From Streptomyces sennicomposti (GTDB taxonomy: Bacteria; Actinomycetota; Actinomycetes; Streptomycetales; Streptomycetaceae), in contig NZ_JAIOAB010000028.1 of assembly GCF_019890635.1 (NCBI RefSeq), forward strand, positions 20,632 through 84,631: a stretch of DNA of 64,000 nucleotides, in the 5' to 3' direction. The translations under genes and the position numbers were made by a program. This document shows positions 43,659 to 53,834 of this stretch, piece by piece. The notes under the pieces were generated by a model that worked only from the letters and a program-made list of their open reading frames with translations, was not told where the DNA came from and did not search any database. The first letter of the stretch is position 1, and each line of letters begins with the position of its first letter.

Positions 43659-45380
43659 TTACGGGCGCCAGGTCGCCAGTACGCCCTCGTACAGCTCCTC
43701 GTCCGTCAGCTCGCGGGGGGTGGGGCCCGCGTGGAAGAACGACGTGTTTCCGGTCTTCAGCTTGCGGAGGTAGTCGAACGCCTTGTTGTCGTGCTCTCCG
43801 AAGGCGACGAAGGAGAAGAACACGTGCGGGTGGGTCTTCGCCGCGTCGGCGAGGGCCTGGGTGGCGGGGGTCTTGGCGTCGGGGGCGCCGTCCGTCTGGA
43901 AGACCACCAGGGCGGGGGTTGTGGGGTGGTGCGCGTCGTGGTGGGCGAGGACTTCCTCGATCGCCGCGTGGTACGTCGTACGGCCCATGCGGCCGAGGCC
44001 CGCGTGCACCTCGTCGATCTTGTTCTCGTGGTCGGCGAGGGTGAGGGTGGCCGTGCCGTCCACCTCCGTGGAGAAGAACGTGACGTGGACGGTCGCCTCG
44101 GGGTCCAGGTGGGCGGCGAGGGCGAGGGTCTGCTCCGCGAGGGACTGGGCGGAGCCGTCCTTGTAGTACGGGCGCATGGAGGCCGAGCGGTCGAGGACGA
44201 GGTAGGTCTTGGCCCGGGCGCCGGTGAGGTCGTTCTTCTTGAGGGCGGGGGCGGCTGCCTTGTAGGCGGTGGTGAGGAGGGGGGCGCGGGACTTGACCCG
44301 GGCGAGGGGGGTTGCGGGCTTGGGGGTGGGGGAGTCCTCCGGGGTGGAGGTGGGGTCCTCCGGGGTGGGGGTGGAGTCCTCTGTGGGGGTGGGGTCCTCT
44401 GTGGGGGTGGGCTTTTCGGCCTCGGCTTCGCCTTCGGCCGGGGAGGTGTTCCCACCCGCACCACCCGTGCTGCCTTCGTCGTCGGGTGCGGGTGGCCCCT
44501 GTGGGGGCTCCTCGCCGTCGGCGGCCGCGGGGGTGGTGGTCGGCTCCGCCGGGGGCGGTTCGGGGGCTGCTTCCGGCTCGGGCGCGGGAACCGGAGCGGC
44601 TGCGGCCGGCTCAGAGGCCGGCTCCGGTTCCGGGGTCGGCTCCGGTTCCGGGGTCGGTGCGGTCGCGAGTTCGGGTTCCGGGGTCGGCTCAGGGGTCGGT
44701 TCCGGTTCCGGGGTCGGTTCCGGTTCCGGGGTCGGCGGCTGGTCTTGCGCCTGCGCCGACTCCTCCTCCGAGAGCGGAGCCTCTGCCGAGGGCGAGGCCT
44801 TTTCCGAGACCGGCGCCTGCTCCGAGGCCGATTCCTGCTCCGGGGCCGGTTCGAGCTCCGGCTCGGGAGCCGGGGGCTGCTCGGCCGACGGGGTGGGCTC
44901 GGGCTCCGAGACCGGCGTCTGCTCCGATGGCTGCTCGGGGGCCGCGACCTGCTCGGGTTCCGGGGCAGGTTCCGGGGCCGGAGCGGGTTCCGGTTCCGAG
45001 GCGTGCTCGGGTTCCGGGGCCGGGGTGGGCTCGGGGGCCGAGGGCTGCTCGGGTTCCGTGGGCTGTTCCGGGTCCGACGGCTGGGCCGGGTCCGTGAGTT
45101 GCTTGGGGAAGGTGACCTTGTCGAAGGCCGCCGCCACCAGTTCGTGTTCCTCGTCCCGTTCCTCGCGCGGGGCGGGGCGGGGGTCCGGGACGTGCGGGGT
45201 GGCCGCGAGGTCCGGGGCCGGCTCGGCGGCCGGGGACGGGACCTCGGCCTGGGCCTTCGGCTGCTCCGCCGCGGGCGGTACCTGTTCCTGGGCCGGAACC
45301 TGTTCCGCACCCTCCGCCTCGGCTGTACGCCCCTTGCGTGACCGGCCGAACGCGTTCCGCAGGCGAGTGAGAATGCCCAT
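43659..45380 (-). CDS. VWA domain protein with a very long Pro-Glu linker
   Basis: A 573-residue protein. A basic N-terminal segment (MGILTRLRNAFGRSRKG) is followed by a disordered linker of roughly 280 residues dominated by PEP, EPE and PAPEPE repeats. A von Willebrand factor A domain fills about 385-570, with an intact MIDAS DxSxS (D397-R-S-A-S401 in LVLDRSASM), LVVFQTDGAPDAK as the later metal loop and a final DEELYEGVL. No signal peptide is apparent. Related actinobacterial VWA proteins resemble TerF/TerY-type tellurium-resistance proteins, but no ter genes are adjacent, so function is open. GAAGGG is 8 nt before the ATG. Confidence 0.82.
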   Translation of the reverse strand: MGILTRLRNAFGRSRKGRTAEAEGAEQVPAQEQVPPAAEQPKAQAEVPSPAAEPAPDLAATPHVPDPRPAPREERDEEHELVAAAFDKVTFPKQLTDPAQPSDPEQPTEPEQPSAPEPTPAPEPEHASEPEPAPAPEPAPEPEQVAAPEQPSEQTPVSEPEPTPSAEQPPAPEPELEPAPEQESASEQAPVSEKASPSAEAPLSEEESAQAQDQPPTPEPEPTPEPEPTPEPTPEPELATAPTPEPEPTPEPEPASEPAAAAPVPAPEPEAAPEPPPAEPTTTPAAADGEEPPQGPPAPDDEGSTGGAGGNTSPAEGEAEAEKPTPTEDPTPTEDSTPTPEDPTSTPEDSPTPKPATPLARVKSRAPLLTTAYKAAAPALKKNDLTGARAKTYLVLDRSASMRPYYKDGSAQSLAEQTLALAAHLDPEATVHVTFFSTEVDGTATLTLADHENKIDEVHAGLGRMGRTTYHAAIEEVLAHHDAHHPTTPALVVFQTDGAPDAKTPATQALADAAKTHPHVFFSFVAFGEHDNKAFDYLRKLKTGNTSFFHAGPTPRELTDEELYEGVLATWRP

Positions 45381-45513
45381 GTGCGCAACCCTTCGCGTGA
45401 GTTGTTCCCGTCGATCCCTGGCCAGGACGGACACGTAAGGTTAGCGGCCCCGTGTGACGATCCGGGCAGGGGCGAGTGGCCCGCGTACGGCCCCGACCCG
45501 TACGGTCCCCCGT

Positions 45514-46509
45514 TCAGCCCCGCGGTGCGTGCAGGGTCAGCTCGACCAGCAGTGCGCGGTGGTCCGAGCCGGGCACCTTCAGGAAGCGGGCGTGGTCGGC
45601 CGTGAAGTGCCGGGTGACCAGCACATGGTCGATCTGCGCGCCGAGCGTCGGGGCGGTGCGGGCCGGCCAGCTGGGGGTGCGGTCCGCGCCCGCGAGACGG
45701 GCCGCGTCGTACAGGCCGGTGTCGAGGATGCGGCGGAACCCCGCGTGGTCCTGGGAGGCGTTGAAGTCGCCGGCCAGGACGGTCGGGGTGGCCCGATCGG
45801 CCGCCGCGAAGGCGCGCAGCCGGCCGAGTTCGCGGTGCCAGAGCGCGACCTGACGGGGCAGCGGGGGCATCGGGTGCGCCAGTTGCAGCCGTACGGTGTG
45901 CCCGCGCACGTCGGCCACCGCGCCCGGCATGCCCATCGTGCCGGCGACGCCCGGCGTGCCCTTCAGCGCGTACGCGCTCAGGATCACCGACCCCTTCGAA
46001 CCGGCCGCCGCCACCTCCCGCCGGTACGGATACGCGTCCCCCACCTCCCGCCGCAGCCGCGCCCGGCAGCCCCCGTCGCACTCCTGGACGAAGACGAGGC
46101 CCGGCCGCTCCCGGCGGATCACCTCCACCAGCGCGGGCGCCCCGCGGCCGAACTCCACGTTCGCGGTGAGGACACGGACCTCGGCGACGACCACGCCCTC
46201 CGACGGCGGTTCCTTGCCGTACGGCTCGATGTACCAGGCCAGCAGCCCGAGCACCGCCACGCCCCACACCGCCCCGAACCACCAGCGCCCCAGCAGGGTG
46301 AGGGCCAGGCCCAGACCGGTCGGGACGAGCAGCCACGGCAGGAAGGCGAGCAACTGCGGCACCGGCGTGATGCCGTCGGTGTCGGCGGCCCGGCAGCCGA
46401 CGACCACGCTCACCGTCGCGAACAGCAGCCCGGCGCACCAGGGCTTGACGCGTCCGCCGCGCCCGTACGTCTCCTGCGCCTCGTACGTCTCCTGCGGGGG
46501 TGCCGTCAC
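45514..46509 (-). CDS. Membrane-anchored endonuclease/exonuclease/phosphatase (EEP) family protein
   Basis: A 331-residue protein with about three N-terminal TM helices (about 25-95), then an extracellular EEP-fold domain. Catalytic features are visible: VLTANVEFGRG (Asn), VFVQECDGGC (Glu), VLAGDFNASQDH (Asp/Asn), and a C-terminal IDHVLVTRHF and SDHRALLVELTL (Asp-His). The outside topology suggests action on extracellular DNA, sugar phosphates or lipids. The GTG at 46509 is the only good start in frame; its ribosome site is weak. Upstream is a repeat-rich spacer. Confidence 0.85.
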   Translation of the reverse strand: MTAPPQETYEAQETYGRGGRVKPWCAGLLFATVSVVVGCRAADTDGITPVPQLLAFLPWLLVPTGLGLALTLLGRWWFGAVWGVAVLGLLAWYIEPYGKEPPSEGVVVAEVRVLTANVEFGRGAPALVEVIRRERPGLVFVQECDGGCRARLRREVGDAYPYRREVAAAGSKGSVILSAYALKGTPGVAGTMGMPGAVADVRGHTVRLQLAHPMPPLPRQVALWHRELGRLRAFAAADRATPTVLAGDFNASQDHAGFRRILDTGLYDAARLAGADRTPSWPARTAPTLGAQIDHVLVTRHFTADHARFLKVPGSDHRALLVELTLHAPRG

Positions 46510-47048
46510 GGGGCCGAAGCCTACGAGGCGGCGTCCGGGCCGGGCCAGGAACGGGGCGGGCCGTGACTCGCCCCTGCCCGGGACTCGTCCTTGCCCGGGA
46601 CTCGTCCTTGCCCGGGACTCGCCCCTGCCAGGGCTCGCACCGGCCCGCGATTCGCACCGGTCGGGCAACCGGCCCCGCCCGGAACCGGCCCCAGGCAGGG
46701 ACCAGCCCCGGGCAGGTACCCGCCCCTGCCAGGGCTCGCACCGGCCCGGGAGCCGCACTGGCCCGTGCCCTGCACCGGCCCGCGATTCGCACCGGCCCGG
46801 CAACCGGCCCCGGCCGGAACCGGCCCCGCCCGGAACCGGCTCCGGGCAAGGACCGGCCCCTGCCAGGGCTCGCACCGGCCTGGGACCCGCACTGGCCCGC
46901 GACCCGTACCGGTCCGGAACCGGCCCCACCCCGGGCAGGGGCCGGACGGGCGGCCTCGTGATCTGCCCGTCTGCCTGCCTGCCCGTCCGCCCAGCCGCCC
47001 GGCCGTCCGCCCGGCCGGCCGTGACGGGCTGCCGGGCGGCCCGTTCCG
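46510..47048. repeat. Gene-free spacer with 17-bp minisatellite and higher-order repeats
   Basis: Four 17-bp units of the type GACTCGTCCTTGCCCGG run from 46565 to 46632. Beyond that, blocks containing CCCCTGCCAGGGCTCGCACC recur near 46623, 46727 and 46858. I see no gene. Long open frames here translate into low-complexity Pro/Arg/Gly. Confidence 0.8.
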
Positions 47049-48071
47049 TCAGGCGCGCACGCGCGGTGGTTGCGGGGCCTGGGGCGGGGTGGGGTCGTCG
47101 GTGGCGGCGTCGGCCGGTGCGGGTTCCGCAGCGGGTGTCGCGGGCTCCGCCCGCTTGCGCCGGCCGAGGCCGAGCGGCAGGCGCGGCGCGAGCCGGGAGC
47201 CGGGGCGCGCGCGCCCGCGCGCCGCGCGGCGGCGGGACAGCCAGGTCAGGGCGGCCACCGTCAGCCCCAGCGCCACCAGCAGCCACGACGTGGTGCGCAG
47301 GGTGGCCGTGAGGGCGTCGTAGACGGCGCCCGCGGCCGGCTGGGAGACCTCGTCCGGCAGGTCGGCCAGGGTCAGGCTGCGGCCCACGGCGAGGGCGAGG
47401 GCGAGCAGCGCGCCGCCTAGGGCGGTGCCGAGCGCGGTCGCGGTGAGCGCGCGGCGGCGGTGGACGGCCAGCGCGATGCCGGCGACGGCGAACGCGACGG
47501 CCGAGACGGGGAGCCAGAAGCCGGCGACTTCGAGCACGTTGTACCCCTTCCGCAGGCGGCCCACCTGCTGGGCCGGGAGCAGGGCGACCTCGGTGTGTTC
47601 GACCGGGATACGGGTGGCGAGCGGTACGTGGTCCTCGGCGAGCCGGGCCTTGACCTGGGCGGTGACGGGGGCGAGATCGACGGTGACCGGCCGGTCGTGG
47701 GCGTCGCGCTCGTCGCGCAGGGCGCGCAGGAGGGCGTCGTGGGCGACCCGGTTGCCCTCGTCCCACGCGGTGCGGAAGGCGGCGGTCTGGGTGAAGGAGC
47801 GGACCGCGTCGTGCACGAACGGGGCGACGGTGCCGCGCAGCACGCTCGCGTCCATCTGGTGGCCGATCTCCTGGGTGATGCCGTCCCCGACGGTCTGCGC
47901 GATCGCGTCCCGTACGTCCGGGTCGGCCGCGAGCGGCGCCATGGTGGTGACGTAGCGGCCGGTGTCCGCGAGGCCGTACGCCGCCCACGCCGCCAGCGCG
48001 CCGAACGGCACGAGCAGGCACGAGAGGGTGATCAGCACGGCCGCCAGGCCGCTGCGCAGGCGTCGGGACAC
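47049..48071 (-). CDS. Multi-pass membrane protein of unknown function
   Basis: A 340-residue protein not recognised beyond being a conserved streptomycete membrane protein. One N-terminal TM helix (about 7-33) is followed by a roughly 140-residue external domain (TGRYVTTMAPLAADPDVRDAI... VTVDLAPVTAQVKARLAED). Three TM helices (about 190-285) and a basic Pro-rich cytosolic tail follow. The only possible start is GTG at 48071, but its GGGAGG is directly adjacent, which is too close. The frame continues open and start-free back to the stop of the next upstream gene, so the start deserves checking. Confidence 0.75.
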   Translation of the reverse strand: MSRRLRSGLAAVLITLSCLLVPFGALAAWAAYGLADTGRYVTTMAPLAADPDVRDAIAQTVGDGITQEIGHQMDASVLRGTVAPFVHDAVRSFTQTAAFRTAWDEGNRVAHDALLRALRDERDAHDRPVTVDLAPVTAQVKARLAEDHVPLATRIPVEHTEVALLPAQQVGRLRKGYNVLEVAGFWLPVSAVAFAVAGIALAVHRRRALTATALGTALGGALLALALAVGRSLTLADLPDEVSQPAAGAVYDALTATLRTTSWLLVALGLTVAALTWLSRRRAARGRARPGSRLAPRLPLGLGRRKRAEPATPAAEPAPADAATDDPTPPQAPQPPRVRA

Positions 48072-48323
48072 CCTCCCAGAGAAGGCCGCCGACGGCGAGC
48101 GCGCGAGCGGGGAGGGGCGATCGGGTGACCCCTGGTCCCGGAGGGTGACGCCCGGCGCGGACGGGGGAACGGGCGGGCGGGGGACGGCGGGGCCGGGCGT
48201 CGCAGGGACGGGCGGTCGCGGGGCCGCCGCGGGTCCGGCTCGCGCCGGTGGCCCGTGCCGGTGGCCCGCGGCGGTGGCCCGCGGCGGGGAGCGGTGACGG
48301 TACGGGTGGGCGGGTGCGCGTGG

Positions 48324-48785
48324 TCAGTCCACGCGGCGACCGCGCGCGTCCTCGTGCGTGTACTCCCAGTAGAAGACGATCAGGCCGACGGCCAGGGCGA
48401 AGGCCAGGGCCACGACGAAGACCTGGAGGGGGGACGCGCCGGGCGACTGGCCCATGAGGAAGCCGAGGGCCGCGCCGGAGACCAGCCCCCACAGCGCGGC
48501 GTGCGGTTCGCGCGCCAGGCGCGGCGCCACGGTGAGCATCGCGCCGACGACGAGCGTGAACACGATCGTCGTCACGAAGCCGTACGCCACGTTCCCCCCG
48601 GTGATCGGCCCGCCGTCGCGCCGGTTGGCGGCGACCCAGTAGCCGTAGACGAGGCCGATTGCGAGGGGGACCGCCCAGCGGCCGACGAGGTGCGCCCGCT
48701 GGCCGAAGAAGTCGAGGGACCTGCGCGGCGGCCAGCTGCGGCGGTCGTTCGCGGTGCGGCCGGACACGGGTGCCGAGTGAGCCAT
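48324..48785 (-). CDS. Small four-TM hypothetical membrane protein
   Basis: A 153-residue protein with a basic cytosolic N-terminus. Four hydrophobic helices follow (about 36-53, 66-90, 97-110, 120-140), and the tail is charged (WEYTHEDARGRRVD). Family unknown. AGAGGA is about 8 nt before the ATG. It is in the same frame as, and 252 bp upstream of, the next membrane-protein gene on the same strand, so an operon is likely. Confidence 0.78.
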   Translation of the reverse strand: MAHSAPVSGRTANDRRSWPPRRSLDFFGQRAHLVGRWAVPLAIGLVYGYWVAANRRDGGPITGGNVAYGFVTTIVFTLVVGAMLTVAPRLAREPHAALWGLVSGAALGFLMGQSPGASPLQVFVVALAFALAVGLIVFYWEYTHEDARGRRVD

Positions 48786-48979
48786 GGCAACGTTCCTCTC
48801 TCTCGCCGCCCCCGCCTACCAGGGCACACCGCGCGGAGTGCCCTGGCAAGTCGGCGGGCGGGGGCGGCGTCCGGCCGCGCTTCGACGGCCGCGTTCCCGG
48901 TCCGGCCCCCGTCCCGGCGGTCACAGCGGTTACGGTGCTGACGTACGCGACCGACGGCCATCACCGACGCGGGGGGACC

Positions 48980-50500
<1,521 letters not shown>

Positions 50501-50512
50501 GCGACGGGCGGC

Positions 50513-50602
50513 CGGACCGCCGACGGGCCGCCACGGAACGGTCGGACCGCGTCGGGCCGTCACGGCAGGGTCGGACCGCCGACGGGCCGCCACGGTCAGA
50601 GC
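50513..50602. repeat. Three degenerate copies of a 29-30-bp tandem repeat
   Basis: Copies of TCGGACCGCCGACGGGCCGC followed by a variable tail start near 50515, 50545 and 50574, beginning 12 bp after the stop of the preceding gene. No gene is seen here. Confidence 0.7.
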
Positions 50603-50635
50603 GCCGACGGTCCCCCGGCCGGCGGTTCTCTGCCG

Positions 50636-50803
50636 CTAACGGTTCTCCACGGCGACCCGCTGGGGCGGTTCCGGGGCGGTGGCGTTCGCCGGGCCCGTGT
50701 TGGCCGCGACGACCAGGGCGGCCACGGCGATCAGGGCGGCCCCCAGCCCTCTGAGATGACGTGCGGAGATGCGACCTCGACGCGCGGCAGACCGTCCGGG
50801 CAC
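50636..50803 (-). CDS. Small 55-residue single-TM or secreted peptide
   Basis: A short frame starting at GTG 50803 with GAGG about 9 nt upstream. The N-terminus is strongly basic (PGRSAARRGRISARHLRG), followed by a hydrophobic helix (LGAALIAVAALVVAA) and a short polar tail (PEPPQRVAVENR). The charge pattern fits a membrane peptide or uncleaved signal anchor. It lies convergent to the 48980-50500 gene. Too short for homology to be judged. Confidence 0.45.
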   Translation of the reverse strand: MPGRSAARRGRISARHLRGLGAALIAVAALVVAANTGPANATAPEPPQRVAVENR

Positions 50804-50965
50804 GGCAATCGACCTCGTAACGACAGCGATGTACGACAGCGGTGGACGACAACGACGGATCAAGCGTGTTGACGCCCTTTCCACGCTAGGGCCTGCCGGG
50901 AGCGGCGGAAAGTGGGCCGGGAGAGTTATGAGCTGCGTCTGAGGTTCCGCGCGGCCCGGCGTTCC

Positions 50966-50971
50966 TAGGAT
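50966..50971 (+). promoter_or_regulatory. Consensus -10 box of a probably leaderless gene
   Basis: TAGGAT lies 7 nt before the ATG at 50979 and matches the best Streptomyces vegetative -10. No ribosome site is present between them. Confidence 0.6.
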
Positions 50972-50978
50972 CGGTGGC

Positions 50979-51269
50979 ATGGACACAGCTATCTGGGCCG
51001 CCGTCTCCCTGCTCGTGCTCGGCAGTGTCGCCGGACTGGCGGGCAACGGGGGCCGGCTCACCCGTGCCGACCGCCGGCTGGCGCGGATCGAGCACAAGCT
51101 CGACCTGATCCTCGATCACCTGGGCCTGCGCGAGGAGGACCCGCGCCTGGACGAGGTGGCCGGACTCGCCCGCGCCGGCCGGACGATCGAGGCGATCAAG
51201 ACGTACCGCGAGGTCACGGGCGCCGGCCTGAAGGAGGCCAAGGAAGCGGTGGACCGCATGACCGCCTGA
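50979..51269 (+). CDS. Membrane-anchored protein with ribosomal L7/L12 C-terminal-like domain
   Basis: A 96-residue protein. A TM helix (about 5-22, AIWAAVSLLVLGSVAGLAG) precedes a short coiled-coil segment (RRLARIEHKLDLILDHL) and an L7/L12-CTD-like end (GRTIEAIKTYREVTGAGLK then EAKEAVDRM). In L7/L12 that domain binds translation factors; in these small streptomycete proteins its role is unknown. Probably leaderless (TAGGAT 7 nt upstream). Monocistronic, convergent with the lipoprotein gene. Confidence 0.82.
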   Translation: MDTAIWAAVSLLVLGSVAGLAGNGGRLTRADRRLARIEHKLDLILDHLGLREEDPRLDEVAGLARAGRTIEAIKTYREVTGAGLKEAKEAVDRMTA

Positions 51270-51316
51270 AACCACGGGCCCCCGCCGCACCCCACCGGCC
51301 CCCCACACCCACCGCC

Positions 51317-52096
51317 TCACGCCTGCGCGCGGGCCTTCTGGCGGGCCTCGGTCAGCCGCTGCACACCGAGCTTGACCGCGCGGGTGGTGGTGTCGGGCGG
51401 CAGCGCGCCGAGCGCCCCGTCGGTCAGGACGATCGCGTCGTCGCCGACGCGCACCGCGACGACGTCCAGGGTGAGCGTGGTGGCGTCCCCGTCGTCCGAC
51501 GCGCCGGTGAAGGTGACCCGCAGGCCCTGGCGGGCGTCGCCGACCTCCGGCAACGCCAGCTCGCTCACCTGCACGTCCTGGGTGCCGGCCGCGGTCGTCT
51601 CGGTCGTGAACTGGGCGCAGCTGCGCGGCAGCGTGCGCAGCCAGGACAGGGAGCGGTCCACGTCCGCCGCGCGCAGCGAGAGCACCTGGTACCGCAGCTG
51701 GGCCTGGTCGTCGGCGTCGTCGTACGCGACCACCGCGCGCGTCCCGGTGGGGGTGCCGAGCGGTTCGTCGGCGTAGAGGGAGTCCATCAGGCGCGCGCAG
51801 CCCGCCGTGTCGGTGTGCCCCTTGAGCACCCCGTCCCGCCAGGTCGCGGCCCCCTCGGTGGGTTCCCAGGGCGCCCCGAGGTCGGTCTCGGTGAGCAGCG
51901 CGGCCTGCGCCTGCGCGGCGGTGAGCATGGCGGCGCCGGTGGGCGAGGCGGGCGCGGCCGGGCGGCTGGCCTGCGCCTCGGTGGCGGAGGCGGCGTCCGG
52001 GGCGCCGCCGGACGAGCAGGCGGACGCGGTCAGCAGGGCGGCCGCGCACAGGGCGGCGGCGGGCAGGACGCGGGCGGCGGCCGGGGGACGGGGCAT
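51317..52096 (-). CDS. Secreted lipoprotein of unknown function
   Basis: A 259-residue exported lipoprotein. The signal peptide ends in the lipobox LTASAC (cysteine near residue 26), followed by a disordered Ala/Ser/Pro stretch. A soluble domain (about 60-255) contains LLTETDLGAPW, CARLMDSLYA, LSWLRTLPRSCAQFT and GLRVTFTGASDDGDATTLTLD. The paired cysteines and overall pattern resemble the PknH-like extracellular sensor domains of actinobacteria; this is a weak match by eye. GGAGG lies 9 nt before the ATG at 52096; the longer frame to 52324 has no signal sequence at its start. Confidence 0.82.
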   Translation of the reverse strand: MPRPPAAARVLPAAALCAAALLTASACSSGGAPDAASATEAQASRPAAPASPTGAAMLTAAQAQAALLTETDLGAPWEPTEGAATWRDGVLKGHTDTAGCARLMDSLYADEPLGTPTGTRAVVAYDDADDQAQLRYQVLSLRAADVDRSLSWLRTLPRSCAQFTTETTAAGTQDVQVSELALPEVGDARQGLRVTFTGASDDGDATTLTLDVVAVRVGDDAIVLTDGALGALPPDTTTRAVKLGVQRLTEARQKARAQA

Positions 52097-52366
52097 GGGC
52101 GGGTGCCTCCAGACGGACGGTGAGCGTGTTGCGTACGACCTGGACCGCGCCCCCGGGGGGCGACGGCCCGGACCGCGCGCCGCCGCACGGGCGGAACGGT
52201 CCGGACCGCTCGCCCCGGGGACGGGGACGGCGCGGACTGCTCGTCCCTCCCACGGCACCACCGGGCCGCCGCTCCCACCAGCGCGCAGGTCCGTCCGGGT
52301 GAGCCACGCGCTGCGGACGCGCACGCTCTAGGGTCGGTAGGACGGATCGTTGCGAGGAGCCCTGCT

Positions 52367-53323
52367 GTGACCGGCCTGCCCACCCCCGTGATCATCGACT
52401 GCGACACCGGCGTCGACGACGCCCTCGCCCTGCTGTTCGCCGTCCGCCACCCGGGCCTGGACCTGCGCGCGGTCACGTGCGTGGCCGGGAACACGGACGT
52501 GGACCAGGTCGTGCGCAACACGCTCACCGTCCTGGAGCAGGCGGGCTCGCCCCCGGTCCCGGTCGCGCGGGGCGCCGAACGGCCGTTGATCGAGCCCGTG
52601 CGCACCGCCCACCACGTGCACGGCCACGACGGCATGGGCGACCTCGGGCTGCCCGCGCCGCGCCGCAGGGCCGCCGACGTGGACGCGGTGACGCTGCTGC
52701 GCCGCGAGATCCTGGCCTCGCCCCGCCCGGTCACCCTGATCCCCACCGCGCCTCTGACCAACATCGCGCTGCTGCTGCGCACCCACCCGGAGGTGACGCG
52801 CAACATCGAGCGGATCGTGTTCATGGGCGGTGCGGTGGGCGCCGGGAACGCCACGGCGGTCGCCGAGTTCAACGTGTGGCACGACCCGGAGGCGGCGGCG
52901 ATCCTGCTCACCGCCGGGGTGCCGATCACGATGTACGGGCTGGACGTGTTCCAGCGGGTGATCGTCCCGGCTCAGGACGTACGGCGGCTGCGGGCGAGCG
53001 GCGAGCCCGGCGCGGTCCTGGCCGGCCGGCTGCTGGCCCACCGCGACCCGGTGACCAGCGAGGAGGACCCGGCCGGCGGCCTCGGCGACGCGGGCGCGGT
53101 CTGCGCGGTCGCCGACCCGGCCGGGCTGACCACCCAGCGGCTGCCGGTCGAGGTGAACCTCGCCCCCGGCCCGGCGCGCGGCCAGACGGTGGTGGACCGC
53201 CGCCCGCGCCCCGGCGAGGCGGAACTGCACGGCGAGGCCCGCGAACAGCCCCTGGTGGACGTGGCGCTGGACATCGACGTGGAGCGGTACGTGAAGCTGT
53301 ACCTGGCCACGGTCGAGGGCTGA
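52367..53323 (+). CDS. Inosine/uridine-preferring nucleoside hydrolase
   Basis: A 318-residue N-ribohydrolase that splits nucleosides into base and ribose for salvage. The calcium-binding aspartate cluster DCDTGVDDAL (11-20) is intact. The substrate-contact region TAPLTNIALLLR and the FNVWHDPEAA motif are conserved, while the C-terminal portion is typical of the family. The GTG at 52367 has GAGGAG 7 nt upstream. It is divergent from the lipoprotein gene; a -10-like TAGGGT/TAGGAC pair lies in the 270-bp gap. Confidence 0.92.
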   Translation: MTGLPTPVIIDCDTGVDDALALLFAVRHPGLDLRAVTCVAGNTDVDQVVRNTLTVLEQAGSPPVPVARGAERPLIEPVRTAHHVHGHDGMGDLGLPAPRRRAADVDAVTLLRREILASPRPVTLIPTAPLTNIALLLRTHPEVTRNIERIVFMGGAVGAGNATAVAEFNVWHDPEAAAILLTAGVPITMYGLDVFQRVIVPAQDVRRLRASGEPGAVLAGRLLAHRDPVTSEEDPAGGLGDAGAVCAVADPAGLTTQRLPVEVNLAPGPARGQTVVDRRPRPGEAELHGEAREQPLVDVALDIDVERYVKLYLATVEG

Positions 53324-53834
53324 GGGCGGCCATCGGCCGCCACCGGCTGCGTCGCCGCGCGCCTGGCGACGCACGCCACCGCGGCGTCCCGCGCCTGGCG
53401 ACGCACGCCACCGTGGCGTCCCGCGCCTGGCGACGCACGCCACCGTGGCGTCCCGCGGCTGACGCCGGCCGCCACCGTGGCGTCCTGCGGCTTCGGCCCG
53501 GCGCCCCGCCCCGGGGCGCCACGGCTCCCTTCACGCGCCCGTTCCCACGTACAGCATTCCCACGTACAGCATTCCTGCGTACGCGAGTTCCTGCGTACGC
53601 GCGTTTCCGCGTACATACGTTCCCGCGCACGCGCCCGCACCCCCCTTCGGCGTACGCCCCCGCGCTCCCCGAGCCTCCGGAGTACGCCCCTGGGTCCCCC
53701 TCCGGCGTGGTTCACGGGTCCGGGGAACTGGACAGGGTTCTCTTTGTTGCCCCGGCATTGCTCCCGCATTGCCCCGACATCACCACATCGCCCCTGCGTC
53801 CACGTCACCCCCGCCGTACCGAAGAGGAGACCGC
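53324..53834. other. 511-bp intergenic region with two repeat families
   Basis: It holds the 32-bp array listed separately. Around 53546-53600 there are two copies of CACGTACAGCATTCC followed by related GCGTACGCG motifs. The stretch 53735-53790 is relatively AT-rich and probably contains the promoter of the GH13 gene. No gene is supported. Confidence 0.6.
53358..53485. repeat. 32-bp tandem repeat, three near-identical copies and one degenerate
   Basis: Units start at 53358, 53390 and 53422 (one base varies between copies), and a diverged fourth unit runs 53454-53485. Each has CGCCTGGCGACGCACGCCAC followed by CG(C/T)GGCGTCC. There is no variable spacer, so it is a minisatellite and not a CRISPR array. 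Confidence 0.9.

Noticed and set aside
43503..45341. 612-codon plus-strand frame opposite the VWA gene
   Set aside because: It is the complement of the Pro-Glu repeat region, giving Gly/Arg/Leu repeats without a domain.
46510..48924. N-terminal extension of the EEP protein to 1136 residues
   Set aside because: The extension is low-complexity, crosses minisatellites and two antisense or same-strand membrane genes in other frames; the GTG at 46509 starts a normal protein with TM helices.
53358..53485. CRISPR array
   Set aside because: The 32-bp units are directly adjacent with no unique spacers, and no cas genes are in the window.
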